Shown here: positions 1 to 10,059 of the stretch, piece by piece
Numbering within the stretch: the first letter of the stretch is position 1
Layout of the letters: every line of letters starts with the position of its first letter
NCBI GenBank assembly: GCA_031269775.1
Contig: JAISYQ010000016.1
Location: forward strand, 1-50,544
Length of the DNA stretch: 50,544 nt
Reading direction: 5' to 3'
Source of the DNA: Streptococcaceae bacterium
GTDB taxonomy: Bacteria; Bacillota; Bacilli; Lactobacillales; Streptococcaceae
The notes under the pieces: generated by a model
What the model was told of the DNA's origin: nothing
The model's database searches: none
The model's input: only the letters and a program-made list of their open reading frames with translations
Translations under genes and position numbers: made by a program

Positions 1-315
1 TTGGCTATGCGATTTCAGGGGGTATTTTAGCTCGATTTGATAGCGGATATCAAGGCGCTTTAAATTTTCATAAAAATAGCGAGATTCCCAAAAATAAATC
101 TAAAAAATTATCGTTAACAAAGGAAGAGAAAGCTGATAATCATCGGATTTCTACGCAGCGTGTGTTGATTGAGAATATTAATGCAAAATTGAAGGTGTTC
201 AAGATTTTTGCTAATAAGTATCGTAATCGCAGAAAGAGATTTAATATTCGTTTTATTTTAATTTCTGCTTTGATTAATTTAGAAGTTGATTTTTAGTTTC
301 CGAAGAGGTCTATTA
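1..315 (+). mobile_element. IS5-family insertion sequence, right end with transposase C-terminus
   Basis: The window opens inside a transposase reading frame (codons from base 3, TAG stop at 294-296). The visible part contains the DSGYQG motif and then a basic stretch ending NAKLKVFKIFANKYRNRRKR, which is the usual C-terminus of small IS5-type DDE transposases. Just after the stop lies a terminal repeat, AGTTTCCGAAGAGGTCTATT, at 296-315. It differs by one base from the right end of the small repeat at 11916-12079, so this IS is the likely mobiliser of those repeats. The left part lies outside the window, so intactness cannot be judged. Confidence 0.85.
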
Positions 316-369
316 AAAGAAATTAGGGAAAATATATGAAAATTTCTCAAAAAAACTATCGGGTTATTA

Positions 370-402
370 CAAATTGTTTCAAATTTAGTTTGAAACAATT
401 TG
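370..402. promoter_or_regulatory. Perfect 14-bp inverted repeat upstream of the flippase gene
   Basis: CAAATTGTTTCAAA at 370-383 is mirrored exactly at 389-402 across a 5-nt loop. No T-run follows, so a classical terminator is unlikely. A perfect 14-bp palindrome, ATCTGTTAACAGAT, follows at 425-438, about 30 nt before the flippase start. An operator or an RNA hairpin in the leader of the polysaccharide operon are both possible. Confidence 0.5.
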
Positions 403-467
403 ATAAACGTGGGTTCATCAATAGATCTGTTAACAGATTTGTAAATATATATGAATAAGGAGTAATA

Positions 468-2012
468 ATGAGTTCAAGAACTGATTATGCAATAAAAAAT
501 TCGATATATTCATCTATAATAGCGGTATTAAATATGGGATTACTTTTTTTTATCAGAACGATGATTATAAAATTATTAGGAAGTGAAATACTTGGATTAA
601 ATAGTTTATTTACGGATATATTAACTACTATGTCATTGGTAGAATTAGGTATAGGACCAGCGATTGTTTACTTGCTTTTTTCTCCTTTATCAAGAAAGGA
701 CTCCCAAGAGATCCATTCTTTAATGTTATTTTTTAAGAAAATTTATTTTTTTATAGGAATTTTAATTTCAGTTATAGGATTATTATTTTTACCTTTTTTA
801 TCTTTTGTTGTAAATACAGATTTGAAAACACAAGAAGTCATAATTATTTATTTATTTTTTTTATTAAATTCTGTGCTAAGTTATTTTTTTGCTTATAATA
901 GATCATTGTTGTTTGCTGATCAAAAAGGTTATAAGGTAGCTTTTATAGATTTTATTATAAAATTAATTGGCTCCATCTTACAAATTATAGGATTGTTAGT
1001 ATTTAAAAAATACTATTTTTTTCTATTTATTCAAATAATTATAACAATAGTATCTAATATTTTGATAACTAATATAGTAAATAAAGAATACATCGAAGTT
1101 TTTAAAAGTAAAAGAACTTCTATTTCAATAGAAACTAAACGAACTATGAAAAAATTTGTTATAGGGAAAATATCTGAAAAAATTGGTGGAGCTGTGTTCA
1201 TGAGCACAGATAGTATTTTTATTTCAATTTTTTTAGCAACTAATTTAGTTGGAATTTATGATAATTACAGAATGATCCTATTTTCTGCAACAATGTGTAT
1301 TAATATGTTTGCTGGTTCAATAGGAGCTAGTATTGGAAATTTAGCAGTTAGTGGTGATAATAAAAAATTTATGGAGGTTTTTAAGACACATAATTTTATA
1401 ACTTTTTTTTTAGCAATATTTTTTATAAATGGTTTTATGATGGTATCCCATCCTTTTATAAAATTATGGATTGGTGAAAAATTTGTATTGTCAAGATTAG
1501 TGGTAGTTCTTTTACTTGTAAATTTTTTCTTAATGTCTATACGTCAGACTATGTGGTTGTACAATGATGGTTTTGGATTAGCTTGGTATCAAAGATGGAA
1601 GTCTATTATTGAGTCGATTTTAAATATTGCTTTTAGTTTGGTATTTTTAATTGTTTTTAATTTAGGATTAATAGGAATTTTGTTGGGAACTATATTATCT
1701 AGCTTAATGACAGTTAGTTGGTATGAGTCATATATTGTTTACAAGCAAGTTTTGCATGAAAAATATGTTGATTATATCAAATATTTTAGCGTTCAAGTTG
1801 TTATATTTTTAATAACGTTAACTCTTTCTTTATTTTTAGATATTTTTCTACCAAATTCTGGCATATCTGTTTTGATTTATAGGGGGATAATTAGTATTTT
1901 TATTTCAATTTTTTTTATTTTTTTATTTTATAGAAAATCCGCTGAATTTAAAAGTACGATTTCTATTATAAATACTGCAATTAATACATACATTAAAAGG
2001 AGGAAAAATTAA
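468..2012 (+). CDS. Wzx-like polysaccharide repeat-unit flippase
   Basis: The 514-residue product is almost entirely hydrophobic, with about 12-14 predicted membrane helices and short basic loops. This is the architecture of the oligosaccharide flippase (PST/Wzx) superfamily, which moves undecaprenyl-linked glycan units across the membrane. The N-terminus (KNSIYSSIIAVLNMGLLFFI, then GLNSLFTDIL) resembles flippases of Gram-positive capsule and EPS clusters. The ATG at 468 has AAGGAG five nt upstream. It opens the polysaccharide gene run and is followed after 3 nt by the next membrane protein. The frame is intact, but several downstream partners are broken, so the pathway may no longer work as a whole. 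The specific substrate cannot be read from the sequence. Confidence 0.85.
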   Translation: MSSRTDYAIKNSIYSSIIAVLNMGLLFFIRTMIIKLLGSEILGLNSLFTDILTTMSLVELGIGPAIVYLLFSPLSRKDSQEIHSLMLFFKKIYFFIGILISVIGLLFLPFLSFVVNTDLKTQEVIIIYLFFLLNSVLSYFFAYNRSLLFADQKGYKVAFIDFIIKLIGSILQIIGLLVFKKYYFFLFIQIIITIVSNILITNIVNKEYIEVFKSKRTSISIETKRTMKKFVIGKISEKIGGAVFMSTDSIFISIFLATNLVGIYDNYRMILFSATMCINMFAGSIGASIGNLAVSGDNKKFMEVFKTHNFITFFLAIFFINGFMMVSHPFIKLWIGEKFVLSRLVVVLLLVNFFLMSIRQTMWLYNDGFGLAWYQRWKSIIESILNIAFSLVFLIVFNLGLIGILLGTILSSLMTVSWYESYIVYKQVLHEKYVDYIKYFSVQVVIFLITLTLSLFLDIFLPNSGISVLIYRGIISIFISIFFIFLFYRKSAEFKSTISIINTAINTYIKRRKN

Positions 2013-2015
2013 TTT

Positions 2016-3872
2016 ATGCTTAAAGATATAATTATTTATAAAAAAATTATTTTTTTATTTTTATTGTCTATTTCGGTGATGTTAGCGACTAAGTCTTTTA
2101 TTTATTTTTTGATATCATTATTTTTATACATACTCTTCTATAAAAACAATTATATTAAAAAAGATAAAAAATTAATCAGGATGGTGGAGCTTGTTATTTC
2201 TGTATTTATTTCAGCAAGTTTTATAGATTTTGATAAAATTTCAAATCTTTTTTTAAAATTTCTTCTATTTATTTTATTTTCTGTATCGATTTTTTATTTG
2301 GTCAAAGGGATATCCAATTGGTTAGTTAGTGCGAATTTTTGTTTAAAAGATTTTAAAAATAGTTCATTACAGGAAAATTTTCTTTATTTTTTTATTTTAT
2401 TTTCAATATGGATTTTTTATTTTAGTGGATTTTTTCCGGGAATTATTTCTCCTGATTCATTAAACCAATGGGAACAAGTTTGTGGTGTACTTCCATATAA
2501 AAATGAACATCCTATTTTTCATACACTTTTATTAAAATTGTCAAAAGATTTTACTTCTTCTACATGGTTGTTGATTTTCTGTCAAATTATTTTCTCTTCA
2601 TTAATTATGGCGACAATAATTGGTAAATTGGGTTATTTTGGAGTTAATCGAAAAATAAGATTGCTTATAGCTTTGATTATTGGAATTTTTTCATTAAATG
2701 GTTTTTATATGAATACTGTATGGAAGGATATTCCTTTTTCTGTTTCTTTTCTTTTCTTTTCTTTTCTTTTCTTGCTTGCCGTTTATTCAAAAGGAGAGTT
2801 AATTTTCGAAAAGCTAACTTACATTTTTTTCTTTATTTTCTTTGCATTTTTGTCAGTTGAATTTCGAAAAAATGCAATTCCTGTCGTATTTATAATTTTT
2901 GGTTTTTTATGTTTTAAAATTAGCAGAAAATATTTAAAGAGGCTTATTTTTTCTTGTATCTCTGTTTTTTTATTAATTATAAGCTTTAATTTTTTTGTTG
3001 AATTTAAGTATAATTTACAGCCATCAAATAATTCAGAGGGTATGGCTATTTTCTTTCAACAAATAGGGGCAATTGAAAAATTTAGTCCGCAAGGTGTTTC
3101 AAAAGATAGTCAAAAAATTTTTTTGACTATTGAGCCAATGGAAGTATGGAAAACTTATGAACCTTTTTCTTCAGACAATCTTAAACTCTATCCTCATATT
3201 AATAATAAATTTATTAATGAAAATATGAGTAAAATATTCTATCACTATTTAAAAACAGTTATTCAAAACCCAAAAATTGCATTTCGCGCGTATTTAGATA
3301 TCACATCCAATATTTGGCGCTATAATGTTTCACGTGATTATCCTTTTTTTTCTATTACAGGAACACAATTTCGTGATTCTTTATTTGATAATATGGATAT
3401 GCCTGAGTTGGATTCTATTTATCGTACAATGTATTCAAATTTTAAACATTTTGAAAAAAGTAGTAATAAATTAAATTATGAGCAATATGTTATAAAAGTA
3501 AAGGAAACTCGAGAATTTTTGAAATTAAATAAAACAAATGTTAAAAATAAAGAATATTTGTTGGATGTTGGAGGGAAATTGCTTTGGGGATCTAATGCGT
3601 GGTATTATCCATTTTGTAGAGGTTCATTCTATTTAATTTTATTATTACTGATTCAAATTCCTATTTATAAAAAATATGGTTTTAATATGAATTGCTCATG
3701 TTTGCCGATATGGCTTTATCTTGGAACTTTGCTTTTAACGATTCCTGCTCCGGATACGCGTTATTTTTATCCTTTGATTTTATTTGTTCCTTTTATGATT
3801 GTCATTTGCCTTTTTGGTGATGCCAAAGGAGAAAGAGTCTGTAAGAATCTGTTGACGATCTCCCAGCGATGA
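2016..3872 (+). CDS. DUF6020-type multi-pass membrane protein
   Basis: This 618-residue protein has about 13 hydrophobic segments. The region after residue 130 contains SGFFPGIISPDSLNQW and NEHPIFHTLL, then NTVWKDIPFS. These are typical of the DUF6020/glucosyltransferase-like membrane proteins of surface-polysaccharide loci, where an aromatic or acidic extracytoplasmic loop probably binds a lipid-linked sugar. AAGGAGG at 1997-2003 lies inside the end of the flippase gene, so the two genes are translationally linked. The last ten residues (CKNLLTISQR) and the stop are encoded by the inverted-repeat element that starts near 3841, so the native C-terminus has been replaced. The loss is small and the protein may still work. 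Biochemical role is not established. Confidence 0.65.
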   Translation: MLKDIIIYKKIIFLFLLSISVMLATKSFIYFLISLFLYILFYKNNYIKKDKKLIRMVELVISVFISASFIDFDKISNLFLKFLLFILFSVSIFYLVKGISNWLVSANFCLKDFKNSSLQENFLYFFILFSIWIFYFSGFFPGIISPDSLNQWEQVCGVLPYKNEHPIFHTLLLKLSKDFTSSTWLLIFCQIIFSSLIMATIIGKLGYFGVNRKIRLLIALIIGIFSLNGFYMNTVWKDIPFSVSFLFFSFLFLLAVYSKGELIFEKLTYIFFFIFFAFLSVEFRKNAIPVVFIIFGFLCFKISRKYLKRLIFSCISVFLLIISFNFFVEFKYNLQPSNNSEGMAIFFQQIGAIEKFSPQGVSKDSQKIFLTIEPMEVWKTYEPFSSDNLKLYPHINNKFINENMSKIFYHYLKTVIQNPKIAFRAYLDITSNIWRYNVSRDYPFFSITGTQFRDSLFDNMDMPELDSIYRTMYSNFKHFEKSSNKLNYEQYVIKVKETREFLKLNKTNVKNKEYLLDVGGKLLWGSNAWYYPFCRGSFYLILLLLIQIPIYKKYGFNMNCSCLPIWLYLGTLLLTIPAPDTRYFYPLILFVPFMIVICLFGDAKGERVCKNLLTISQR

Positions 3873-4009
3873 ATAGTTTTGAGCTGTTTTTCCACACTTT
3901 TTCGTTAAAAATCCTCAATTTAACACCGCTAAACCTGCGTTTTTTGCCTCAAATTGTGAAAAAACAGCTCAAAAATTCATTTCATTAGAGATCATCAATA
4001 GGTTCTAAG
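3841..4009. repeat. Small palindromic MITE-like element (family B), about 170 bp
   Basis: The two ends form a long imperfect inverted repeat. The left arm reads AGAATCTGTTGACGATCTC and the right arm, reversed, reads AGAACCTATTGATGATCTC. Pairing continues inward through GATGAAT, TTTTGAGCTGTTTTT and CACA, giving arms of about 60 bp. The element overlaps the 3' end of the upstream gene. The 240 bp after it, up to 4244, contain no convincing reading frame, only a ribosome-binding site at the end for the next (broken) gene. Confidence 0.65.
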
Positions 4010-4244
4010 AAAAATTTTCTGATATAATTTTAGTAATGATTTCTATTACTTTATTTTTAGCAAGCGGGAGTTAGATGTTCTGTAAAAATGTCAGGTTAAT
4101 TTTGAAGATGTGTATTGTAAAGATAAGCTTTTTAAAATAACTATTTTTTTATTTGGTCTGAAGAGCTCAAATCAAGAATTATGATGAGTACATTATTAAA
4201 AAGAACGGTAATAAGTTGGATATATTTTAAGAAAGGATATTATT

Positions 4245-5818
4245 TTGATAAACAAGCGCAGTATTGTTTTGAATAGTTGTTTTCCAATTATTTTTTTATT
4301 TTTATTTCTTTGCATTCTTTTTGTAAGGTTGGCTCTGGAATTTTATTATTTTATCCCTATATTACTTTAATTCCATTTGCTATTTTACGTTTCTTTTTTG
4401 ATTCAGTGTGTTTTTTAATTTGGGTATCGCTTTCTATTTATATAGTAATTTTATTTGTGTCTTATTTTTCATGTTTATCGTTCATAAAAAGTAAATTACA
4501 AAGTTTATTTTTTTCGATTTTTTTGGTTCATGTCCTTTTTTTTAACAGTGTTATTTTATCTGGAGCTTTGTCTTCTTATATATTTTCTGCATTTTTGCCA
4601 ATAATTTTTTTCAATTTTTATCATTTATTTTATGGAAGTGCTCGTTTTTGGTATATTTTGAGTGTAGGATTTTCTTTTTCATTATATACTCATATTGTTC
4701 AATCAATCCTCTCTTTTTTTGTGATGATTTTAATATTTGTTATTTCATTCTTTTTTATAGTTCAATCACAATTTAATCTTTTTTAAAGAAAGAATTGCTG
4801 TTTTAATTAAAAGTATTTTATTAACCTCTTGTTTATCTGGTTTTCTTTTGATTCCTTTTGTTACTGATTTATATTAAAGGGGATATTCATCCTACTGTGT
4901 TGGGATTGTGTAAAGTGTTTAATTTTTCAGATATTATGCTTAATTCCTTTAACATTAATTCTTTTTTTGTATAGGAATTGTACTTATTTTGACATTATTT
5001 TTTGCTGGTTATTTAATAAATAAAGATAAATTTTATATGTATCTTTATCTTATAGCCATAGTATTGCTGGTTTTTAGTTGTAATATTTTTCCTTGGGAAG
5101 TTATAAATGCAATTAACAAAAACTTTCTTTTTTTCAATTTCCACATCGTTTTTTATCCTATGTAGTATTTTTCTTATCACTGATCGCTTCGAATATTACC
5201 GCCTTAATCATAACACAAAATGTGAAAATCAAAAAAAGAGTGGTTTTTTTTTGTTTATTTTCATTTTCTGCTTTACAAATAATGATGTGCATTAAAGTTT
5301 ATTATGACGCCTGTCTTAATAATGAAAAACACTATGTTTTTACAAATAAAAATGGTACAAATATATCTAAGGTCCTAAGCAACGATCTATCTTGGATAGG
5401 AAAAATAGACTATTTTCCTCAGGAAGGTTATGAAAATGCAGATTCGATTCTCAGCCATCAAGCTATTTTCGAAAAGACAGGTAAGCAAATTATTATGCCA
5501 AAAGCATTATCAAATATGGTTATGTATCAAGTTTCTAGCAAAGAAAAACAAGTTGTTGATTTGCCTGCGCTTCGATATGCAAGAATTTATTGTTTTGTAA
5601 ACGGGCAAAAAGCTGTAATGAAGCCAAGTAAGCGCGGTTGTGTTGCATGTGTTTTGTCTAAGGAAAAAAATGAGATAAAAGTAACATATCATCCCTCTAT
5701 CTTTTATTTTTTATTTTTAGTATTATCGGCAGGAACGTGGATGTTTTTATTGATTCGATGGATCTTAAAGTTTTTTGTTAGGATAACACTTAAGGAGCGA
5801 GTTGGTGTTTATTGGTAA
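4245..5818 (+). pseudogene. PTPS-related/YfhO-like membrane protein, broken
   Basis: Fragments in several frames join into one protein of roughly 520 residues. The TTG at 4245 has a GAAAGGA site upstream. The frame shifts after VRL near 4330 and continues with GILLFYPYITLIPFAIL. The middle part includes GALSSYIFSAFLPIIFFNF and an S/T-H turn (LYTHIVQSILSFF), typical of the 6-pyruvoyl-tetrahydropterin-synthase-related membrane proteins of Lactobacillales glycan clusters. More indels and stops follow near 4784, 4875, 4970 and 5160-5220. The C-terminal 198 residues (5222-5818) are open and hold a beta-rich extracytoplasmic domain and a last membrane helix. The gene is dead, though the tail could still be translated. 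Confidence 0.7.
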
Positions 5819-7712
5819 AAATATGGAGAGTCTTTTGAAAAAGATTCAACAGTTTGATTATGTGTCTTTTGATATCTTTGACACTTTAGTGAAGCGAGAT
5901 GTTCGTTATCCTAGTGATATTTTTGCGTACGTTCAAAAGGAATATAATCAAAGAAATGATACGGGGGTTACTTATTTTAAGAGTATTCGAAAAGAAGCAG
6001 AAAGTAAGGTAAGAAATCAAACCAAGCGTGGAGATGTAACATTAGATGAGATTTATTCTTGTATTGATGAATATTCGGAATTCACTAAAAAACAATTAAA
6101 AAAAATTGAAGTTGAGATGGAATTGGCATTGTGTGTTCCGAATATTCCAATCGTTTCTATTTATCAAGAAGCGTTGCAAGCAGGAAAGAAAATTTTTATT
6201 GCTTCGGATATGTATTTGCCAAAAGATGTGATTGTGAAGATTTTAAGTAAAATCGGAGTTACTTCGTATGAGCAATTATATCTTTCCAGTGAGAAGCTGA
6301 AAACGAAAAATAGTGGGCAATTGTTTCGGTTGATTTTGCAAGAAAATAATTTGCAGGAGAAGCAGTTGTTGCATATTGGCGATAGTATTGTTAGTGATTA
6401 TTTGAGAGCAAAGCAAGCAGGCGTTTGTGCGTTTTGGTTGCTAAGAACAAAGAGAGTTTGTCGTTATTTTGATGTGAAGAAATCAGAGATCGATTTTGTT
6501 CAATTTATTAATAATCGTTTGGAAAAAACGACGAATGATTTTCATTGGTTTGGCTTTGAGATATTTGGACCGATTTTGTATGGATTTTCGAAATGGCTTC
6601 ATCAGCAGGTGAAAGATTTTTCTATTGAAAAATTGTATTTCCTTTCACGTGATGGATACATTATAAAACAAGCATACGAGTTGCTTTTTGAGGGAAAAAC
6701 GGTTTCGATCCATTATCTGTACTCTTCAAGGCGAGCATACATTGTGCCTACTTTTCATAAATATTCGACGACTCAAAAGATGATTCGCCATCTTTATTCA
6801 GGGGGCATTTTAACCTTGGAAAGTGCTTTTAAGCAATTAGGGTTGGAAAGAGAAGATTATCGAGACGTTTCTTCTGAGGATTTGAGTCAGGAATTTTATT
6901 TTGTGAAAGACTTACTCTCTAATGAGCAGATGCTGAAGATTTTAGAGACGAAATATTCAAAAATTGTGGAGCGTTCGCAAAATGAATATGAATTGTTGAA
7001 AAAATATTTAGCTCAAAATGAATTTGCTGGTAAGGTGGCTCTGGTGGATATTGGTTGGCAGGGAAGCATCCAGAATATTTTGAATTTTTTTTTTGGTGAG
7101 CAGGTAGAGATGAAGGGCTATTATATGGGAGTTCATTCGACTTCAAAGTATTCTCAGCTAGATATGAAAGGCTATTTATTTGATCGAGACAAAGAATTAG
7201 GGAATCAAGAGTTGATTGATTCGTTTTTGATGGTTTTTGAGTCCTTATTTTTAGGTTATGAGGGGTCGGTAAAAAATTTTGAAGAGGTTGATGGAGTGGT
7301 GAAGTCGATTCAAAAAAAGCATGAGTATGGAGATTCGGAAGAATTTGAAAAAATTATCGCGGTTCAAAAAGGAGCGTTAGATTTTATTCATGAGTACAAA
7401 GATTCAAAAATTGCAGAATTTTCTAATGCGAAGATGAAAGATTATTTTGCTGGAATGAAAAAATTTGCAGTAAAACCAACAAAGTTGGATGTCAAAAATT
7501 TTGGGAATTTACATCTCTTAGAAGGAGCAGGTCATAGGTATATTGCAAATCCTAAATCTGTAATTCATTATTTAAGACATCCAAAAGAGTTTGTGAATGA
7601 TTTTTTATATTCGTGGCATTTGGGATTTTTTATTCGCTTAACAGGAGTAAGATTACCGTACTATCAATTTTTAAAATTAGTGAAAAAAGTAGTGAAGCGA
7701 GTAAAATATTAG
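5805..7712 (+). CDS. HAD-domain polysaccharide biosynthesis protein (COG5610-like)
   Basis: The roughly 635-residue protein starts with a HAD hydrolase domain. The nucleophile motif is SFDIFDTLVKR near the N-terminus, followed by ASDMYLP and later HIGDSIVSDYLRAKQAG, the acidic motif. The C-terminal half (from about residue 230) contains YFLSRDGYI and ALVDIGWQGSIQ, as in the large HAD proteins of capsule and EPS loci that are thought to act in sugar transfer or modification. GTG at 5805 is preferred because AAGGAG lies seven nt upstream; TTG at 5802 is also possible. It overlaps the end of the broken upstream gene by 14 nt. The frame is intact. The exact reaction is unknown. Confidence 0.7.
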   Translation: MFIGKNMESLLKKIQQFDYVSFDIFDTLVKRDVRYPSDIFAYVQKEYNQRNDTGVTYFKSIRKEAESKVRNQTKRGDVTLDEIYSCIDEYSEFTKKQLKKIEVEMELALCVPNIPIVSIYQEALQAGKKIFIASDMYLPKDVIVKILSKIGVTSYEQLYLSSEKLKTKNSGQLFRLILQENNLQEKQLLHIGDSIVSDYLRAKQAGVCAFWLLRTKRVCRYFDVKKSEIDFVQFINNRLEKTTNDFHWFGFEIFGPILYGFSKWLHQQVKDFSIEKLYFLSRDGYIIKQAYELLFEGKTVSIHYLYSSRRAYIVPTFHKYSTTQKMIRHLYSGGILTLESAFKQLGLEREDYRDVSSEDLSQEFYFVKDLLSNEQMLKILETKYSKIVERSQNEYELLKKYLAQNEFAGKVALVDIGWQGSIQNILNFFFGEQVEMKGYYMGVHSTSKYSQLDMKGYLFDRDKELGNQELIDSFLMVFESLFLGYEGSVKNFEEVDGVVKSIQKKHEYGDSEEFEKIIAVQKGALDFIHEYKDSKIAEFSNAKMKDYFAGMKKFAVKPTKLDVKNFGNLHLLEGAGHRYIANPKSVIHYLRHPKEFVNDFLYSWHLGFFIRLTGVRLPYYQFLKLVKKVVKRVKY

Positions 7713-7733
7713 AAAACATATTTGGAGTTGAAT

Positions 7734-8855
7734 ATGAAAAAGATATTATTTACGGTGGATTATTTAGGAATGGGAGGAATCGAGCGGGTTACGTCGATTA
7801 TTTCGAATGAATTATCCAAAGATCATGAAGTGAATATTTTTGGAGCATATTCAGCGATTCAAGAATACTCAACAAAAGCAAAATATTTATTTAAAAAACG
7901 AAATTTTTTTCAAAATTTATTGTTATATATAACGGTTGCTGTAGATCGAGTAATGAATATTCTTTTCAAAAGAACTTGTAGGATTTTTTGGTACATTCGA
8001 AATCAATCATTGATTCAACATTTAAAGAAAAATTCATATGATACGATTGTATTAGCTGGAGTTGCGATGTATGCTGCGACATATATTCGAAAAATTTGTC
8101 CGAATGCAAAAATTTTTATGTGGATTCACTTATCGTTTGATTATTTTTTTGAGTGTGGCGGGCAATTAGAAGCACTGGCTCCTTGGTTTATTGAAAATGT
8201 AAAGATCGCAAATCAAGTGGTTGTTTTAACAGATACAAGCAAAGAACAATATTTGAAATTTTCTGACTCGGTGATAAAAATTCACAATCCAGTTTCTTTT
8301 AGAAATCAAGAGGAGATTGTTAATTTGAATGAGAAGGTAATTGCTTTTACGGCTCGATATCAAATTTGGTGCAAAGGTTTTGATCGTTTAATGCAGGTTG
8401 TAGCTAAGTTACCAGTAGGTTGGAAAATCGCAATTGCTGGAGATGGAACGAAAATTGATAAAATAATTCTTCATTGGTTTATTAAAAAAAATTGTGCGCA
8501 AAATAAAATTATTTTAAAAGGTGCAATTTATGGAAAAAGTTTAATAAATCATTATCAGAATAGCTCTTTTTATGTCATGACAAGTCGTTCAGAAGAGTTA
8601 CCGATGGTTATGATTGAGGCGATGAGTTTTGGATTGCCTGTGATTGCTTTTAAACAACCTGGTTCCAAAGAAATTATTGGCAAAAATGAATATGGTATAC
8701 TTGTTGAAAATGGAAATATTGAAGAGATGTTAGAAAAAATTAATCAGCTGATTGAATCGAGTGATTTGAGAGAAAAATATTCTATTCTTTCAAAAAAACG
8801 AGCAAGTCATTTTCAGATAGGTCCGATTATGGAACAGTGGCGAGAAATTATTTGA
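7734..8855 (+). CDS. GT4-family glycosyltransferase
   Basis: The 373-residue product has the GT-B fold pattern of GT4 enzymes. It begins MKKILFTVDYLGMGGIERV, the acceptor-side glycine-rich loop, and has a C-terminal donor-binding half with ARYQIWCKGFDRLMQ, the E-x7-E type block EELPMVMIEAMSFGLPVI and then GILVENGN. It should transfer a sugar from a nucleotide donor to the lipid-linked glycan on the cytoplasmic face. ATG 7734 has GGAG six nt upstream and fits family N-termini. It lies 21 nt after the HAD gene and is followed by a paralogous enzyme. Donor and acceptor are not predictable. Confidence 0.88.
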   Translation: MKKILFTVDYLGMGGIERVTSIISNELSKDHEVNIFGAYSAIQEYSTKAKYLFKKRNFFQNLLLYITVAVDRVMNILFKRTCRIFWYIRNQSLIQHLKKNSYDTIVLAGVAMYAATYIRKICPNAKIFMWIHLSFDYFFECGGQLEALAPWFIENVKIANQVVVLTDTSKEQYLKFSDSVIKIHNPVSFRNQEEIVNLNEKVIAFTARYQIWCKGFDRLMQVVAKLPVGWKIAIAGDGTKIDKIILHWFIKKNCAQNKIILKGAIYGKSLINHYQNSSFYVMTSRSEELPMVMIEAMSFGLPVIAFKQPGSKEIIGKNEYGILVENGNIEEMLEKINQLIESSDLREKYSILSKKRASHFQIGPIMEQWREII

Positions 8856-8891
8856 AAATGTAAAAATTTAATTGAATACAAAGGAATTAAA

Positions 8892-10013
8892 ATGAAGAAA
8901 ATCGTATTTGCAGTGAGTGATCTTAGAATGGGAGGAACGCAGAGAGTTCAAAGTGTGATTGCAAATGAATTGTTATTAAATAATTATGATGTAAATTTTT
9001 TTTCTCTAGTTAAATTTGATAGTTATTTTAAGAATAATGCAAAAATTATTTACCCTAAAAATGTGATTGGTACACTAAAGAGTAAATGGATTGCTTGTTT
9101 AAATTTATTTCAGAAATTCATTTTCAGAAAACCGGTTGATGTAATTTTGACTCCAAACAAAGCGATTACGAATGAATTAATTGATTATATAAAAAGTAAC
9201 GGTATTCAAACAGTTGTTTTAGTTGAGCAGTGGATACTAGTTGCAAAACAAGTGAAAAAAGCTTTGCCAAAAGTAAAAATAGTTGGTTGGATCCATTCAA
9301 ATGCACAAATTTATGAATCTCATTTTTTTGAAAAAAGCTCAGCTCAATTAATTCTTGGTTACAGAGCTTGTGATGATTTATTTATTTTAACAAATGAAGA
9401 TAAAAATTATTTGAAAAAACATAAAATAAATAATATCAAGGTAATGCATAATCCATTAACAATTAAAAATACGAAAATATCAAATTTAAATTCTAAAATT
9501 ATCTCTTTTGTTGGTAGAATTGACATTCATACAAAAGGCTTAGATTATTTGCTTGATTTAGCTAAAATGTTAACAAATGATTGGAAAATTTATTTAGCGG
9601 GTCAAGGTAATAAATTAGAAGAGATTCGATTTAAGAAGATGCTTATAGATAATAAGTTGCAAAGCAAAATAGTTTGGCAAGGTTCAAAAAAAGGTGAAGA
9701 TTTAGTTAAACATTATTTAAACAGTTCAATTTTTATCTCTTTAAGTCGTTTTGAAGGTTTTCCGCTTGTATTTGGGGAAGCTATGTCTTTTGGATTACCA
9801 GTTTTAGCTTTTGCAAATAGCGGTTCTTGTGAAGTAACTGATAATGGAAAGTACGGTGTGTTAGTTGAACAAGGAAATGTTGAAAAGTTTATTAAACAGT
9901 TAAAATTGTTGATGGATTCTAAAAATTTAAGAGAGAAATATCAAAAACTTTCTTTAGAACGAGCAGAATTTCTTAGTTTAAAAAACATTATCAATAAATG
10001 GAAAAAAATTTAA
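8892..10013 (+). CDS. GT4-family glycosyltransferase (second copy)
   Basis: The 373-residue product is the same length as its upstream neighbour and clearly related. It starts MKKIVFAVSDLRMGGTQRV and has the C-terminal block GRIDIHTKGLDYLLDLAKM, then RFEGFPLVFGEAMSFGLPVL, with the two glutamates of the GT4 motif, and GKYGVLVEQGN. AAGGA lies seven nt before the ATG. The pair looks like an old tandem duplication that has diverged in the acceptor-binding half, as expected when two successive linkages are built. The frame is intact. Confidence 0.88.
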   Translation: MKKIVFAVSDLRMGGTQRVQSVIANELLLNNYDVNFFSLVKFDSYFKNNAKIIYPKNVIGTLKSKWIACLNLFQKFIFRKPVDVILTPNKAITNELIDYIKSNGIQTVVLVEQWILVAKQVKKALPKVKIVGWIHSNAQIYESHFFEKSSAQLILGYRACDDLFILTNEDKNYLKKHKINNIKVMHNPLTIKNTKISNLNSKIISFVGRIDIHTKGLDYLLDLAKMLTNDWKIYLAGQGNKLEEIRFKKMLIDNKLQSKIVWQGSKKGEDLVKHYLNSSIFISLSRFEGFPLVFGEAMSFGLPVLAFANSGSCEVTDNGKYGVLVEQGNVEKFIKQLKLLMDSKNLREKYQKLSLERAEFLSLKNIINKWKKI

Positions 10014-10059
10014 TTGTTACTTTAAAAAATGGCATTAAATTCTTGGAGAAGAAAACAAC

